Positions 11,559-19,563 of a stretch of 64,000 bases of DNA are shown one piece after another. Each line of letters begins with the position of its first letter. Position 1 is the stretch's first letter. Under the pieces are notes generated by a model that had not been told where the DNA came from, made no database searches, and was given only the letters and a program-made list of their open reading frames with translations. The position numbers and the translations under genes are program-made. The DNA is taken from positions 1,054,001-1,118,000 of the forward strand of contig CAVVMG010000001.1 of NCBI GenBank assembly GCA_963749415.1. The letters run 5' to 3'. The stretch is from JALYNX01 sp963749415 (GTDB lineage: Bacteria; Actinomycetota; Acidimicrobiia; Spongiisociales; ZC4RG35).

Positions 11559-12683
11559 TCATCTCAGATGAGCCCGGACGTCATCGGTCTCATACTGGGC
11601 CAGGCCCTCGAGGAGCTCCTTCTCCTCCTTGCCGACTTTGGAGGGCACCGCAACCTGAACCGTCACCAACAGATCCCCGGACCGCCCGCGCTCCGGATCG
11701 ATGCCCTTGCCTCGCACCCGGAACGTCTTGCCCGAAGGGGTCCCCGGCGGGACCTTGAGCTTCACCATGCCGTTCAGGGTTGGCACTTCGAGCTTGGTGC
11801 CCAGCACCGCCTCGGTGTAGGTGATGGGGACGGTGAGAGTCAGGTCGTTCCCTTTGCGCCCGAACGTGCGGCTGGAGGCGACTCTCACCTTCACCAGGAG
11901 GTCGCCGGCGGGGCCGCCATTGCGGCCCGGGCCGCCCTTTCCCGGGATACGGAGTGCGTTCCCATCCTGGACGCCGGCAGGCACCCTGACCTTGACCTCA
12001 CGTGCCTTGGTCTCGGTGCCGGTGCCCCGGCACACCGTGCAGGGGGTCTCGATAATCCGCCCCGAGCCGCGACATTGTGGGCAGGGCTGGGAGAAGGAGA
12101 AGAAGCCCTGGTTCTGGGCGACGACACCCCTGCCTCCACAAGTCGGGCAGGTTGTGACCGGGGTGCCCGGCTCGGCTCCGGAACCAGCGCAGTGAGAGCA
12201 CGTGGCAGCGCCACGCACCGTGATCGATGTCGTGACCCCCGCAGCGGCGTCCTCGAAGCCGATGGTCAGGTCGGCCTGAAGGTCAGCCCCCCTGGTGGGC
12301 CCGGTGCGGCCTCCGGAGCCGAACCCGAACAGGTCGCCGAGCCCGCCGAATCCGCCGAGGAGGTCGGAAAGGTCTTCGACCCTGACCTGTTGTCCCTGGA
12401 ACCCGCCGTAGCCGCCGCCCCGGCCCCCGTAGCCGGAGAAACCTCCGGACGCCACCATGCGACGCACCTGGTCGTACTCCTTGCGTTGCTCGGCATTGGA
12501 CAGGGTGGCGTAGGCCTCCGAGATCTCTTTGAATTTCTCTTCAGACTCGGCGTTGTCCGGGTTGGCGTCCGGGTGGTGGGTCTGAGCCAGCTTGCGATAT
12601 GCCTTCTTGATCTCCTCGGCGCTCGCTGATTCCCCGACACCGAGGATCTGATAGAAGTCCTTGTCGACCCAGTCCCGGTTCAC
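11559..12683 (-). CDS. dnaJ: Chaperone protein DnaJ
   Basis: 374 aa type I Hsp40. The J domain has the HPD motif (near residue 37), then a Gly/Phe-rich linker (about 80-115), four CxxCxGxG zinc-finger repeats (CSHCAGSG, CPTCGGRG, CPQCRGSG, CTVCRGTG, about 155-220) and the C-terminal peptide-binding domains. It stimulates DnaK ATPase and delivers substrates. The GTG start at 12683 overlaps the grpE stop (GTGA), so translation is probably coupled. Confidence 0.97.
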   Translation of the reverse strand: MNRDWVDKDFYQILGVGESASAEEIKKAYRKLAQTHHPDANPDNAESEEKFKEISEAYATLSNAEQRKEYDQVRRMVASGGFSGYGGRGGGYGGFQGQQVRVEDLSDLLGGFGGLGDLFGFGSGGRTGPTRGADLQADLTIGFEDAAAGVTTSITVRGAATCSHCAGSGAEPGTPVTTCPTCGGRGVVAQNQGFFSFSQPCPQCRGSGRIIETPCTVCRGTGTETKAREVKVRVPAGVQDGNALRIPGKGGPGRNGGPAGDLLVKVRVASSRTFGRKGNDLTLTVPITYTEAVLGTKLEVPTLNGMVKLKVPPGTPSGKTFRVRGKGIDPERGRSGDLLVTVQVAVPSKVGKEEKELLEGLAQYETDDVRAHLR

Positions 12684-13249
12684 GGTCGCGCTTCCAGGAC
12701 CACCAGCGCCGGGCGCAGCACCCGGTCCCCGAGCCGGTATCCGCGGCGGAGCTCGTCGGAGACCACGAGGTCGTTGCTCCCCGATGGGGCCCCGACCGGC
12801 TCGTGGATCTCGGGATCGAAGGGCTCACCGATGGTGGGGATCACCTCCAGGCCCTCCTGCTCCAAGCCTTTCAGCAGCTGCTCCCTGGTGTTGATCATCC
12901 CGGAGAGGAGCTGGCGCTCGCCATCGGTGGTGGGTTTGGCGTTGAGTGCGGCATCGAACGAGTCGAGCACCGGCAGCAACTCGCGCACCACGCGCTCGGC
13001 GGCGCGGTCGAGCACCATCGCCTGCTCCCTGGTGGTGCGCTTTCGGTAGTTGTCGAAGTCGGCGGCCACCCGCCGCAGGTCGTCGAGATAGGAGGCCGCT
13101 TCCTCACGGGACTCGACGAGCTTTTCGACGAGGAGTGCTATCGCTTCGTCTTTGTCCTCGGGCAGGTCGATCCCCAGCGTTGCCGGGTCGATGGCGCCTA
13201 TCGGCTCCTCGATCTCACCTTCGACGATGTCGCTTTCGAACCCAGTCAT
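12680..13249 (-). CDS. grpE: Nucleotide exchange factor GrpE
   Basis: 189 aa from ATG 13249. A long coiled coil (about 35-95, ending ADFDNYRKRTTRE) leads to the C-terminal beta domain with IGEPFDPEIHEPVG. It releases ADP from DnaK. The start is not settled: ATG 13249 lies 31 bases after the dnaK stop but has no clear Shine-Dalgarno, whereas an in-frame ATG at 13294 is preceded by GAGG and would overlap dnaK by 14 bases. The operon order dnaK-grpE-dnaJ-hspR is the standard actinobacterial one. Confidence 0.94.
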   Translation of the reverse strand: MTGFESDIVEGEIEEPIGAIDPATLGIDLPEDKDEAIALLVEKLVESREEAASYLDDLRRVAADFDNYRKRTTREQAMVLDRAAERVVRELLPVLDSFDAALNAKPTTDGERQLLSGMINTREQLLKGLEQEGLEVIPTIGEPFDPEIHEPVGAPSGSNDLVVSDELRRGYRLGDRVLRPALVVLEARP

Positions 13250-13280
13250 TTTCGTATTGCGTATCGGCGTATCAGGGAAC

Positions 13281-15110
13281 TCAGGCGTCCTCATCGTCCT
13301 CGATGATCTCGGCTTCGACCACGTCATCATCTTCGGGGATGGTGTGGTCGTCGCCACCGGTGTCGGCGGCCCCCGCCTGCTGGTAGAGACGTGTGGCCAT
13401 CGCCTGGCTGGCCTGGATCAGTGCATCCATCCCGGAGCGGATCTCGGAAGACTCGGCGTCCTCGTTGGCAATCGTCGCCTTGAGTGAGGAAAGAGCGGAC
13501 TCCACCGCCGACTTCTCGTCGTCGGTCATGTTCTCACCCTGCTCCTCGAGGAGCTTGTCGGTCTGATGGACCAGCTGGTCGGCCTGGTTGCGGGTCTCGA
13601 TGGCTTCCCGTCGCTTGGCATCCTCCTCGGCGTACGCCTCGGCATCCTTGACCATTCGATCGATGTCATCTTGAGCCAGTGCAGACCCGCCGGTGATGGT
13701 CATCGCTTGTTCCTTGCCGGTGGCCAGGTCCTTGGCGTTCACGTTGACGATCCCATTGGCGTCGATATCGAACGCGACTTCGATCTGAGGCATGCCCATC
13801 GGCGCCGGTGGGATCCCGGTGAGGCGGAACTTGCCCAGGCTCTTGTTGTCGTTGGCCATGGTGCGCTCGCCCTGGAGAACGTTGATCTCGACCTCAGGCT
13901 GGTTGTTCTCCGCGGTGGTGAAGATCTCGGACCTCTTGGTGGGGATGGTCGTATTGCGCTCGATCATCCGGGTCATCACCCCGCCCTTGGTCTCGATACC
14001 CAGGGTGAGAGGTGTGACGTCGAGGAGCAGGATGTCCTTGACGTCTCCCTTGAGCACTCCGGCCTGGATCGCGGCGCCGGCGGCGACCACCTCGTCGGGG
14101 TTGACGCCGCGGTGCGGGTCCTTGTTGGTCTGGCTCTTCACCAGCTCCTGCACCGCGGGCATCCGGGTCGAGCCCCCGACCAGAACGATGTGGTCGATGT
14201 CCCCGACTGCGATGTTGGCGTCCTTGATCGCCTGCTGGAACGGTCGCTTCGTCCGCTCCAGCAGATCTTCGGTGAGCTTCTGGAACTCGGAACGGGTCAG
14301 CTTGCGCTGGAGATGGAGCGGGCCTTCCGAGGTGGCGGTGATGAAGGGGAGGTTGATCTCGGTCTCGGAGACGGTAGAGAGCTCGATCTTGGCCTTCTCG
14401 GCAGCCTCCTTGAGGCGCTGCAGGGCCATGCGGTCCTTGCCCAGGTCGACGCCATGATCGTTCTTGAAGCCCTCGACCAGCCAGTCGATCACCTTCTGAT
14501 CCCAGTCGTCGCCTCCGAGCTTGGTGTCACCCGAGGTGGCCTTGACCTCGAAGACCCCTTCCCCGATCTCGAGGACGGAGACGTCGAAGGTGCCGCCACC
14601 GAGGTCGAACACCAGGATGGTCTGGTCGGTGCCCTCCTTGTCCAGGCCATAGGCCAGGGCGGCCGCGGTGGGCTCGTTGATGATTCGGAGCACGTTGAGC
14701 CCGGCGATCTGGCCGGCCTCTGTAGTCGCCTGTCGCTGGGCGTCATTGAAATACGCTGGAACGGTGATCACCGCGTCGGTGACCTTGTCGCCGAGATAGG
14801 ACTCGGCGTCCCTCTTCAGCTTCATCAGAATGCGGGCCGAGATCTCCTGTGCCGTGTAGCCCTTGCCGTCGACGTCGATGGACCAGTCGGTCCCCATGTT
14901 GCGCTTGATGGAGCGGACGGTGTGGTCGGGGTTGGTGATGGCCTGTCGTTTGGCGACTTCGCCAACCAGGACCTCACCATCCTTGAAGGACACCACCGAG
15001 GGCGTGGTCCGTCCCCCCTCTGCGTTGGGGATCACGGTGGGCTCGCCGCCGTCGAGGACGGCGATCACGCTGTTGGTGGTGCCGAGGTCGATGCCTACTG
15101 CGCGTGCCAT
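13281..15110 (-). CDS. dnaK: Chaperone protein DnaK (Hsp70)
   Basis: 609 aa, usual for actinobacterial DnaK. The start AVGIDLGTTNSV and FDLGGGTFDVS mark the nucleotide-binding domain; the substrate domain begins near DVTPLTLGIET, and the tail is acidic (EDDDVVEAEIIEDDEDA). GGAGGA lies 10 bases before the ATG. It heads the dnaK-grpE-dnaJ-hspR unit and is preceded by a promoter-like sequence with two TACGCTCAG repeats, implying repressor control (inference). Confidence 0.98.
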   Translation of the reverse strand: MARAVGIDLGTTNSVIAVLDGGEPTVIPNAEGGRTTPSVVSFKDGEVLVGEVAKRQAITNPDHTVRSIKRNMGTDWSIDVDGKGYTAQEISARILMKLKRDAESYLGDKVTDAVITVPAYFNDAQRQATTEAGQIAGLNVLRIINEPTAAALAYGLDKEGTDQTILVFDLGGGTFDVSVLEIGEGVFEVKATSGDTKLGGDDWDQKVIDWLVEGFKNDHGVDLGKDRMALQRLKEAAEKAKIELSTVSETEINLPFITATSEGPLHLQRKLTRSEFQKLTEDLLERTKRPFQQAIKDANIAVGDIDHIVLVGGSTRMPAVQELVKSQTNKDPHRGVNPDEVVAAGAAIQAGVLKGDVKDILLLDVTPLTLGIETKGGVMTRMIERNTTIPTKRSEIFTTAENNQPEVEINVLQGERTMANDNKSLGKFRLTGIPPAPMGMPQIEVAFDIDANGIVNVNAKDLATGKEQAMTITGGSALAQDDIDRMVKDAEAYAEEDAKRREAIETRNQADQLVHQTDKLLEEQGENMTDDEKSAVESALSSLKATIANEDAESSEIRSGMDALIQASQAMATRLYQQAGAADTGGDDHTIPEDDDVVEAEIIEDDEDA

Positions 15111-15134
15111 TTGCTTGGTTTCCTCCGTTGAAGT

Positions 15135-15177
15135 CTGAGCGTATGTGGAGAGTACAACCTGAGCGTACCTATGTCAC
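15135..15177 (-). promoter_or_regulatory. dnaK promoter with two direct repeats (putative repressor sites)
   Basis: Read on the reverse strand, GTGACA (15177-15172) is separated by 17 bases from TACTCT (15154-15149), a good -35/-10 pair. A perfect 9-base direct repeat TACGCTCAG occurs twice, at 15167-15159 inside the spacer and at 15143-15135 just after the -10, i.e. about 24 bases (two helical turns) apart. That placement is typical for a repressor blocking polymerase. HspR is the natural candidate, but the element does not match the known HAIR inverted repeat. Confidence 0.6.
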
Positions 15178-15183
15178 ATTCCC

Positions 15184-15310
15184 CATTTCTCCCCCCAGCG
15201 AACGTAGTGAGCATTTCCTCCCCCAGGAGCGAAGCGACGTTGGGGGAGGTGCCCGAAGGGCGGAGGGGGCTTCTGGGGGGGAGTACCGCCGCAGGCGGGG
15301 AGGGGCTGGC
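15184..15310. repeat. GC-rich hairpin element (REP-like)
   Basis: This stretch is built of nested inverted repeats: CCTCCCCCA (15217-15225) pairs perfectly with TGGGGGAGG (15241-15249) over a 15-base loop, CTCCCCCCAG (15189-15198) pairs with CTGGGGGGGAG (15273-15283) with one bulge, CCCGAAGGG (15252-15260) and CCGCCGCAGGCGG (15287-15299) are further hairpins. Short GAGCGAAGCGAC-like units recur within it. It lies between the dnaK promoter and a lipoprotein gene and looks like a dispersed palindromic repeat rather than coding sequence. I found no second full copy in this window. Confidence 0.55.
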
Positions 15311-15334
15311 GGGCGGCACATTACCCTTCGACCA

Positions 15335-15742
15335 ATGGGCCGATTTCGGTGGTCGATAGTGATGTTGGTTGTCCTTGTCTCTTGCGTCTCACCGGAGGGT
15401 GGCGGGAACCCGTCGGTTTCTCTGTTGACTCACAACCTGACCCCCGAGGATGGGCTTCCCGCCGCGGAGATCAGCGCTGATTTGATCACCGACGCCGGGT
15501 GCGTCGTCCTTCGGGCTCAGAGTCGTACTACGTATTTGGCTGTCTGGCCGCCGGGAAGCACCCGGACCACGGACGGTGTGCAAACGCCCACTGGAGAGAT
15601 GTCATTCGGGGACCGGGTCACCCTTGGTGGAGGTGAAGTCCCTGCCGATGTTCCTGCGCTCGAGGACACTGAGATACCTGAGGCGTGTATCTACGACACG
15701 ATCTGGCTGGTCTCGGAGGTGGTCGAAGGGCCGAGCGGTTAG
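15335..15742 (+). CDS. Small lipoprotein of unknown function
   Basis: 135 aa from ATG 15335 (ATG 15362 also possible). The N-terminus is a short signal peptide ending in the lipobox LVSC followed by SPEGGGN, so the mature protein is probably lipid-anchored outside the membrane. The rest has no recognised domain; two cysteines (CVVL and EACIYD) could form a disulphide. The open frame extends upstream to 15104, but that portion translates the hairpin element and the dnaK leader, so I exclude it. Confidence 0.6.
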   Translation: MGRFRWSIVMLVVLVSCVSPEGGGNPSVSLLTHNLTPEDGLPAAEISADLITDAGCVVLRAQSRTTYLAVWPPGSTRTTDGVQTPTGEMSFGDRVTLGGGEVPADVPALEDTEIPEACIYDTIWLVSEVVEGPSG

Positions 15743-15777
15743 CGGTATGCGGTCAGCGGGATTCGGTCCGCGGGCTT

Positions 15778-16206
15778 CTACCCCAGCGAATTGATGTACT
15801 CCACCAGGTCGTTGATGTCCTGTTCGCTGAGCTGATCGGAGTAGGTGGTCGGCATGACCGCCTCGAATCCGGCCACCACCTGTGACGTCGGGTCGACGAT
15901 CGAGTTGAAGAGGTAGGCGTTGTCTGCGACCACCGTTTCCCCCGAGGCCAAGGGACGACTGGCCCCGACGAGGCCCTTCCACGTGGGCCCGGTGCTCGCA
16001 GTGCCATCGATGGAGTGGCAGTTGAGACAGCCGGTGTCCTGGGCCAGGACCTGGCCGCGCGCCGCGGCCTCGGTGTCGACCACCGCCGGAGTCGTGCTGT
16101 CCGTGGTGGTGGCGTCGCCGAAGGGCTCCCCGGTGAACAGCCAGAGCGCCGCCCCGAGGACCAGGGTCACGCCGAGGGCGAGGGCAGCCTCACCCCATGT
16201 CTTCAT
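15778..16206 (-). CDS. Membrane-anchored c-type cytochrome
   Basis: 142 aa. An N-terminal hydrophobic anchor (about residues 7-25) is followed by a Thr/Ala-rich linker and a single class I cytochrome c domain: haem motif CLNCH near residue 60 and an axial Met candidate in AVMPTTYS near 117, ending with DINDLVEYINSLG. It carries electrons on the outer face of the membrane. The size resembles small cytochromes that serve terminal oxidases, but no oxidase gene is nearby, so its partner is unknown. Confidence 0.88.
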   Translation of the reverse strand: MKTWGEAALALGVTLVLGAALWLFTGEPFGDATTTDSTTPAVVDTEAAARGQVLAQDTGCLNCHSIDGTASTGPTWKGLVGASRPLASGETVVADNAYLFNSIVDPTSQVVAGFEAVMPTTYSDQLSEQDINDLVEYINSLG

Positions 16207-16308
16207 CGGGGCACCACAATCGACGGAACCGTAACAATCGGGCGCCCCGATTCGTCGAATCGACTTGACTCGCGTCCTGCCGGTGTCGGGTCATCATGAG
16301 GAGGAAGA

Positions 16309-16821
16309 ATGACCGAGTTGGACGTCGTATCGGCGCTGCTCCGCCTCTGGGCGGGGATCGTCATGATCGCCCACGGCCTGAATCACGCGCGTACCCAGGA
16401 GGGGACGGCGAAGTGGTTTGCCTCGAAGGGCTTCAGGTCGCCGGAGCTCAACGCCAAGCTCTCCGCCGGGAGCGAGATCCTGATCGGCCTCGGCCTGATC
16501 GCGGGCTTGCTCACCTCGGCAGCCGCCGCCGGCCTGGCGGCGACGATGTTCGTCGCGTTCTGGACCATCCATCGCTTTGCCGGCTTCTTCGTGTTCTACC
16601 GTCCCGACGAGGGCTACGAATATGTGACCACGATGGCTCTAGTCGCTCTGACACTCGGCATCATCGGCCCCGGAGCGGCATCGGTCGACGCGGTGATCGG
16701 GATCGCCGACGATCTCGACGGCTGGACCGGCGCTGCCATCGTTGGCGCCGGCTTTCTCGTGGCTGCCCTGCAACTGGCCGCGATGTGGCGCAAGCCAGCC
16801 GTTGGAGGAACCACGACTTGA
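16309..16821 (+). CDS. DoxX-family membrane protein
   Basis: 170 aa, four hydrophobic segments. The N-terminal LLRLWAGIVMIAHGLNHAR and KLSAGSEILIGLGLIAGLLT are typical of DoxX/DoxD-like proteins, a family linked to respiratory or thiol-redox functions. It ends in an overlap (TTGA) with the next gene, indicating an operon. RBS and start are ordinary: GAGGAAGA precedes the ATG. The exact function is not known for this subfamily. Confidence 0.8.
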   Translation: MTELDVVSALLRLWAGIVMIAHGLNHARTQEGTAKWFASKGFRSPELNAKLSAGSEILIGLGLIAGLLTSAAAAGLAATMFVAFWTIHRFAGFFVFYRPDEGYEYVTTMALVALTLGIIGPGAASVDAVIGIADDLDGWTGAAIVGAGFLVAALQLAAMWRKPAVGGTTT

Positions 16822-17537
16822 CCCTTCATCGAGTTCCTCCGGGTCTTTCCGCTACCCGTGATCGCCTGCATCAGCTCGCCTACTTCGTGCTCGCCCCGGC
16901 GCGCTATCGGGCCATCGAGCGAATGGGCCTCCGCGCCACTCCCGGGGGTTTCGGCACCCCCGAGTTCGACGGCCGTGTCGTCCGGGTGGAAGGCGTGTCC
17001 TTGGTGAACGAAGTCGACGAAGAAGTGTGGACCGAGCCCATCACCTCGATCAGCCGCGCCACCGAGTTCGTGGGCATTCCCTACGAGGTGGATTGGTTCA
17101 CCGGGTTTGGTGACCCATTGCCACCAATCGACTCTGATCTCGACCTGGCGCTGGATCCGGTCGGAGCAGGATTCGTGGCCAATTGGTTCGATTTCGGATT
17201 CGAGGCCCTCACCAACTTGAGAGGCCAGGCAGGCCCCGATGACGACGCCTCCGAGCCCCAGCTCTGGCCAGAGCACTTCGACCCCGCGATCGAGATGGGA
17301 TCTGAAGACCGTGGGCTGCGGGCGAGTTACGGGGCCTCACCCGGTGACCACTCCCACGACGAGCCATACGTCTACGTCTCGTCCTGGGGAACGATCGATC
17401 GATCCAATCCGTACTGGAACGACCTCGCCTTCAACGGGGCTAGCCTCGACTACCAGACCTTGTTGACGAGTGATGATCCAGTGGCGCTCGCGATCGACTT
17501 CATGCTCCGCGGACACAGCATCATTCACTCCAGCTGA
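16818..17537 (+). CDS. Conserved protein of unknown function, translationally coupled to DoxX gene
   Basis: 239 aa. The start is TTG at 16818, chosen because GGAGGA lies 8 bases upstream and the TTG overlaps the DoxX stop codon. There are no membrane segments. Recognisable blocks are LWPEHFDPAIEMG near residue 154 and YGASPGDHSHDEPYVYV near 174, followed by a Trp-rich segment; His and Asp residues here could bind metal. I have a sense that similar actinobacterial proteins exist but cannot name a family. The 3' end overlaps the convergent phosphatase gene by 13 bases. Confidence 0.72.
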   Translation: MTLHRVPPGLSATRDRLHQLAYFVLAPARYRAIERMGLRATPGGFGTPEFDGRVVRVEGVSLVNEVDEEVWTEPITSISRATEFVGIPYEVDWFTGFGDPLPPIDSDLDLALDPVGAGFVANWFDFGFEALTNLRGQAGPDDDASEPQLWPEHFDPAIEMGSEDRGLRASYGASPGDHSHDEPYVYVSSWGTIDRSNPYWNDLAFNGASLDYQTLLTSDDPVALAIDFMLRGHSIIHSS

Positions 17538-17995
17538 GCCCTGACCAACAGGTCGTCCACCAGGCCCTTGGCCGCGGCCCGCACCATCCGGATCGTCTCT
17601 TCGTACCCCTCGGTGGGCCCACCCCAGGGATCGGGGATCTCGTCCTCATCGGAGTCGGGGTCATAGGTCCTGAAGAGCCTCAGCTTGGCCCGCAGGGCTT
17701 TCGACGGAGCCATGTCGGCCAGGTCACGCAGGTTGGACCGGTCCATGGCGAGGATCACGTCGTATCGCTCGAAGTCCGACGATGTCACCCGGCGGGCGCG
17801 TCCATCGATGCGCAGGCCCGCCCTCGCTCCCGCGGCCACGGACTCCGGGTGCGGCGGCTGCCCGATGTGCCATGAGCCGGTGCCCGCCGAGTCGACATCG
17901 ACCTCGACGCCGGCCTCGTGTGCTGCTTCCTTGATGGCGGCCGCCGCCGCGGGGGAACGACAAATGTTCCCCAGGCAGACCGTGAGGATTCTCAA
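17525..17995 (-). CDS. Low-molecular-weight protein-tyrosine phosphatase (LMW-PTP/arsenate-reductase fold)
   Basis: 156 aa. The P-loop CLGNICRSP (CX5RS) is at residues 7-15 and the general-acid Asp is in IPDPWGG near residue 121, the complete catalytic set. DSAGTGSWHIGQPPHP is also typical. Substrates in actinobacteria include tyrosine kinases and secreted targets; none can be assigned here. It overlaps the upstream DNA methyltransferase gene by 4 bases (ATGA), so the two are co-transcribed. Confidence 0.92.
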   Translation of the reverse strand: MRILTVCLGNICRSPAAAAAIKEAAHEAGVEVDVDSAGTGSWHIGQPPHPESVAAGARAGLRIDGRARRVTSSDFERYDVILAMDRSNLRDLADMAPSKALRAKLRLFRTYDPDSDEDEIPDPWGGPTEGYEETIRMVRAAAKGLVDDLLVRAQLE

Positions 17996-18921
17996 CCAGT
18001 CACTCCCCGTGCGGCGGCCACCCGCGCCTCGGCGATCGCCAGATAGCTGGCGTCGGTGTCGAACCCGACATAGTGGCGCGTGGTTTCCACGGCCGCCACG
18101 GCAGTGCTCCCCGAGCCGATGAACGGGTCCATGACCAGATCGTCGGCGTAGGTGTAGAGCTCGATCAGTCGTCGGGGCAGGGCCACCGGGAACGGAGCAG
18201 GATGGCCCACCCGCGTGGCACGCTCCGAGGGGATCTCCCAGACATCGAGTGTGGCTTCCAAGAACTCATCGGTATCGATCGTGGAGCGGTGGGGCAACCC
18301 GAGCTCCTCGCGCTTCGACCTCTTGATGGCCCGGTCGAATCGGCCTTTGGAGGCCACGACGACCCGTTCTGTGACGTCCCTGAGCACGGGGTTCTGGGGT
18401 GATCGATACGAGCCCCAGGCACAGCTGCCTCCGGCGCCGCGCGCCTTCTGCCAGATGACCTCTCCCCGAAGCAGCATGCCGAGCCGGTCTTGGAGGATGG
18501 CCATGACGTCGGCCGACAGCGACCGATAGGGCTTGCGACCGAGGTTGGCGACATTCACCGCCATCCGACCGCCTGGCTCGAGCTTGCGCAGACTGACTGC
18601 GAGCACCTCCTCCAGCGTTTCCAAATACTCGACATAGCTGGCGGGGACGTGGCCATCGGATATCTCGGTCTCGTATTCCTTCCCGGCGAAGTACGGCGGA
18701 GAGGTGACCACCAAGGCCACGGAGCGGTCCGCGACGTCACTCTCGGACATGTGGCGAGCGTCCTTGTGAAAGAACGCGTCGACAGCCGTGGGCGCGGTGA
18801 TCGTCTCGTCGGTGGAGATCACCGGCGCGTTGAACCGCTCGTAGAAAGGCGTGGAGTCATGAGACTCCCTCTTTCCCGACCCGAATTGCGACGTGACCGT
18901 CGCCAAGCGCTGCCTGGCCAT
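17992..18921 (-). CDS. Site-specific DNA methyltransferase (amino-methyltransferase, beta-class order)
   Basis: 309 aa from ATG 18921. The catalytic motif TSPPYF is near residue 73 and the SAM-binding motif DPFIGSGST near 260, i.e. catalytic motif first, the beta-class order. TSPPY favours N4-cytosine methylation, but N6-adenine cannot be excluded. No restriction endonuclease is adjacent, so it looks like an orphan or regulatory methylase. The open frame extends to 19158, but that part lies across the divergent GNAT gene. An 18-base perfect palindrome lies 40 bases upstream of the start. It overlaps the phosphatase gene downstream. Confidence 0.85.
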   Translation of the reverse strand: MARQRLATVTSQFGSGKRESHDSTPFYERFNAPVISTDETITAPTAVDAFFHKDARHMSESDVADRSVALVVTSPPYFAGKEYETEISDGHVPASYVEYLETLEEVLAVSLRKLEPGGRMAVNVANLGRKPYRSLSADVMAILQDRLGMLLRGEVIWQKARGAGGSCAWGSYRSPQNPVLRDVTERVVVASKGRFDRAIKRSKREELGLPHRSTIDTDEFLEATLDVWEIPSERATRVGHPAPFPVALPRRLIELYTYADDLVMDPFIGSGSTAVAAVETTRHYVGFDTDASYLAIAEARVAAARGVTG

Positions 18922-18961
18922 CGGCGATGAAGTTACAGGAACGACACGCCTGCTCGCGGTA

Positions 18962-18979
18962 TGCTTGCTATAGCAAGCA
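18962..18979. promoter_or_regulatory. 18-base perfect palindrome between divergent methyltransferase and GNAT genes
   Basis: TGCTTGCTATAGCAAGCA is a perfect palindrome centred in the 64-base space between the divergent starts at 18921 and 18986. It is AT-richer than its surroundings and ends 6 bases before the GNAT ATG, so a protein bound here could control both directions. No regulator is encoded next to it. It may also contain -10 elements (TATAGC). Confidence 0.6.
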
Positions 18980-18985
18980 CTTGAG

Positions 18986-19558
18986 ATGGCAGTTATCCCG
19001 GACCAACTTCCCACCCTGAGCATCACCCTCCGCGATGGCTCGATCGCCGAGCTGCGACCGATCCTGCCCGACGATCGGCTGCTCCTTGTCGAAGGCTTGA
19101 GCCAGATGACGGTGGAGAGCCGGTTCGCCCGGTTCGGCACCGGGGTTGCCCGCCTCACGGACTCCGAGCTGGATTACCTGACCGTTGTCGACCAGGTCAA
19201 CCACGTGGCGTGGGGAGGGACGATCGACGGATCACCGGCGGGTGTTGGCCGGTATATCCGGCTCCCCGACCAGTCCTGCGCCGAGGTCGCGGTCACGATC
19301 GTCGACGAATACCAGGGTCGAGGGCTCGGGCGGCTGCTCTTCGATGCCGTGGTGGCTTCGGCTCGGGAGAATCGGATCCCTGAGATCTGCTTCGCGGTGC
19401 AACCGTTCAACGAGGCGGTGCGGGTCATCATGAGCAACGCCGATATCGAGCTCGACGACATCGATGGTTTGGTCGAGGCCCGGGTGCAGGTCGAAACCAT
19501 TCCCGCGAGCACCCACGACGCCGACTTCGCCTCCCTGCTCTCCGCCTATCGGGGATGA
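18986..19558 (+). CDS. GNAT-family N-acetyltransferase
   Basis: 190 aa. The acetyl-CoA binding loop is EYQGRGLGRLLFDAV near residues 108-122, preceded by AEVAVTIVDEYQ. The N-terminal half (ITLRDGSIAELRPILPDD) resembles GNAT domains that follow cyclic-nucleotide or CoA-ligase domains in protein acetylases, but no such domain is fused here. The ATG follows the palindrome closely with no Shine-Dalgarno, suggesting leaderless translation. The substrate is unknown. Confidence 0.82.
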   Translation: MAVIPDQLPTLSITLRDGSIAELRPILPDDRLLLVEGLSQMTVESRFARFGTGVARLTDSELDYLTVVDQVNHVAWGGTIDGSPAGVGRYIRLPDQSCAEVAVTIVDEYQGRGLGRLLFDAVVASARENRIPEICFAVQPFNEAVRVIMSNADIELDDIDGLVEARVQVETIPASTHDADFASLLSAYRG

Positions 19559-19563
19559 CCCGG

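Noticed and set aside
13566..15131. 521-codon forward open frame antisense to dnaK
   Set aside because: dnaK is unmistakable on the other strand; the peptide is a low-complexity Val/Gly/Asp/Leu shadow.
15111..15180. Canonical HspR HAIR operator
   Set aside because: I looked for CTTGAGT-N7-ACTCAAG and found only partial resemblance; the direct repeat TACGCTCAG is the stronger signal.
15104..15334. N-terminal extension of the small lipoprotein
   Set aside because: It would translate the dnaK leader and the hairpin repeat and would bury the signal peptide.
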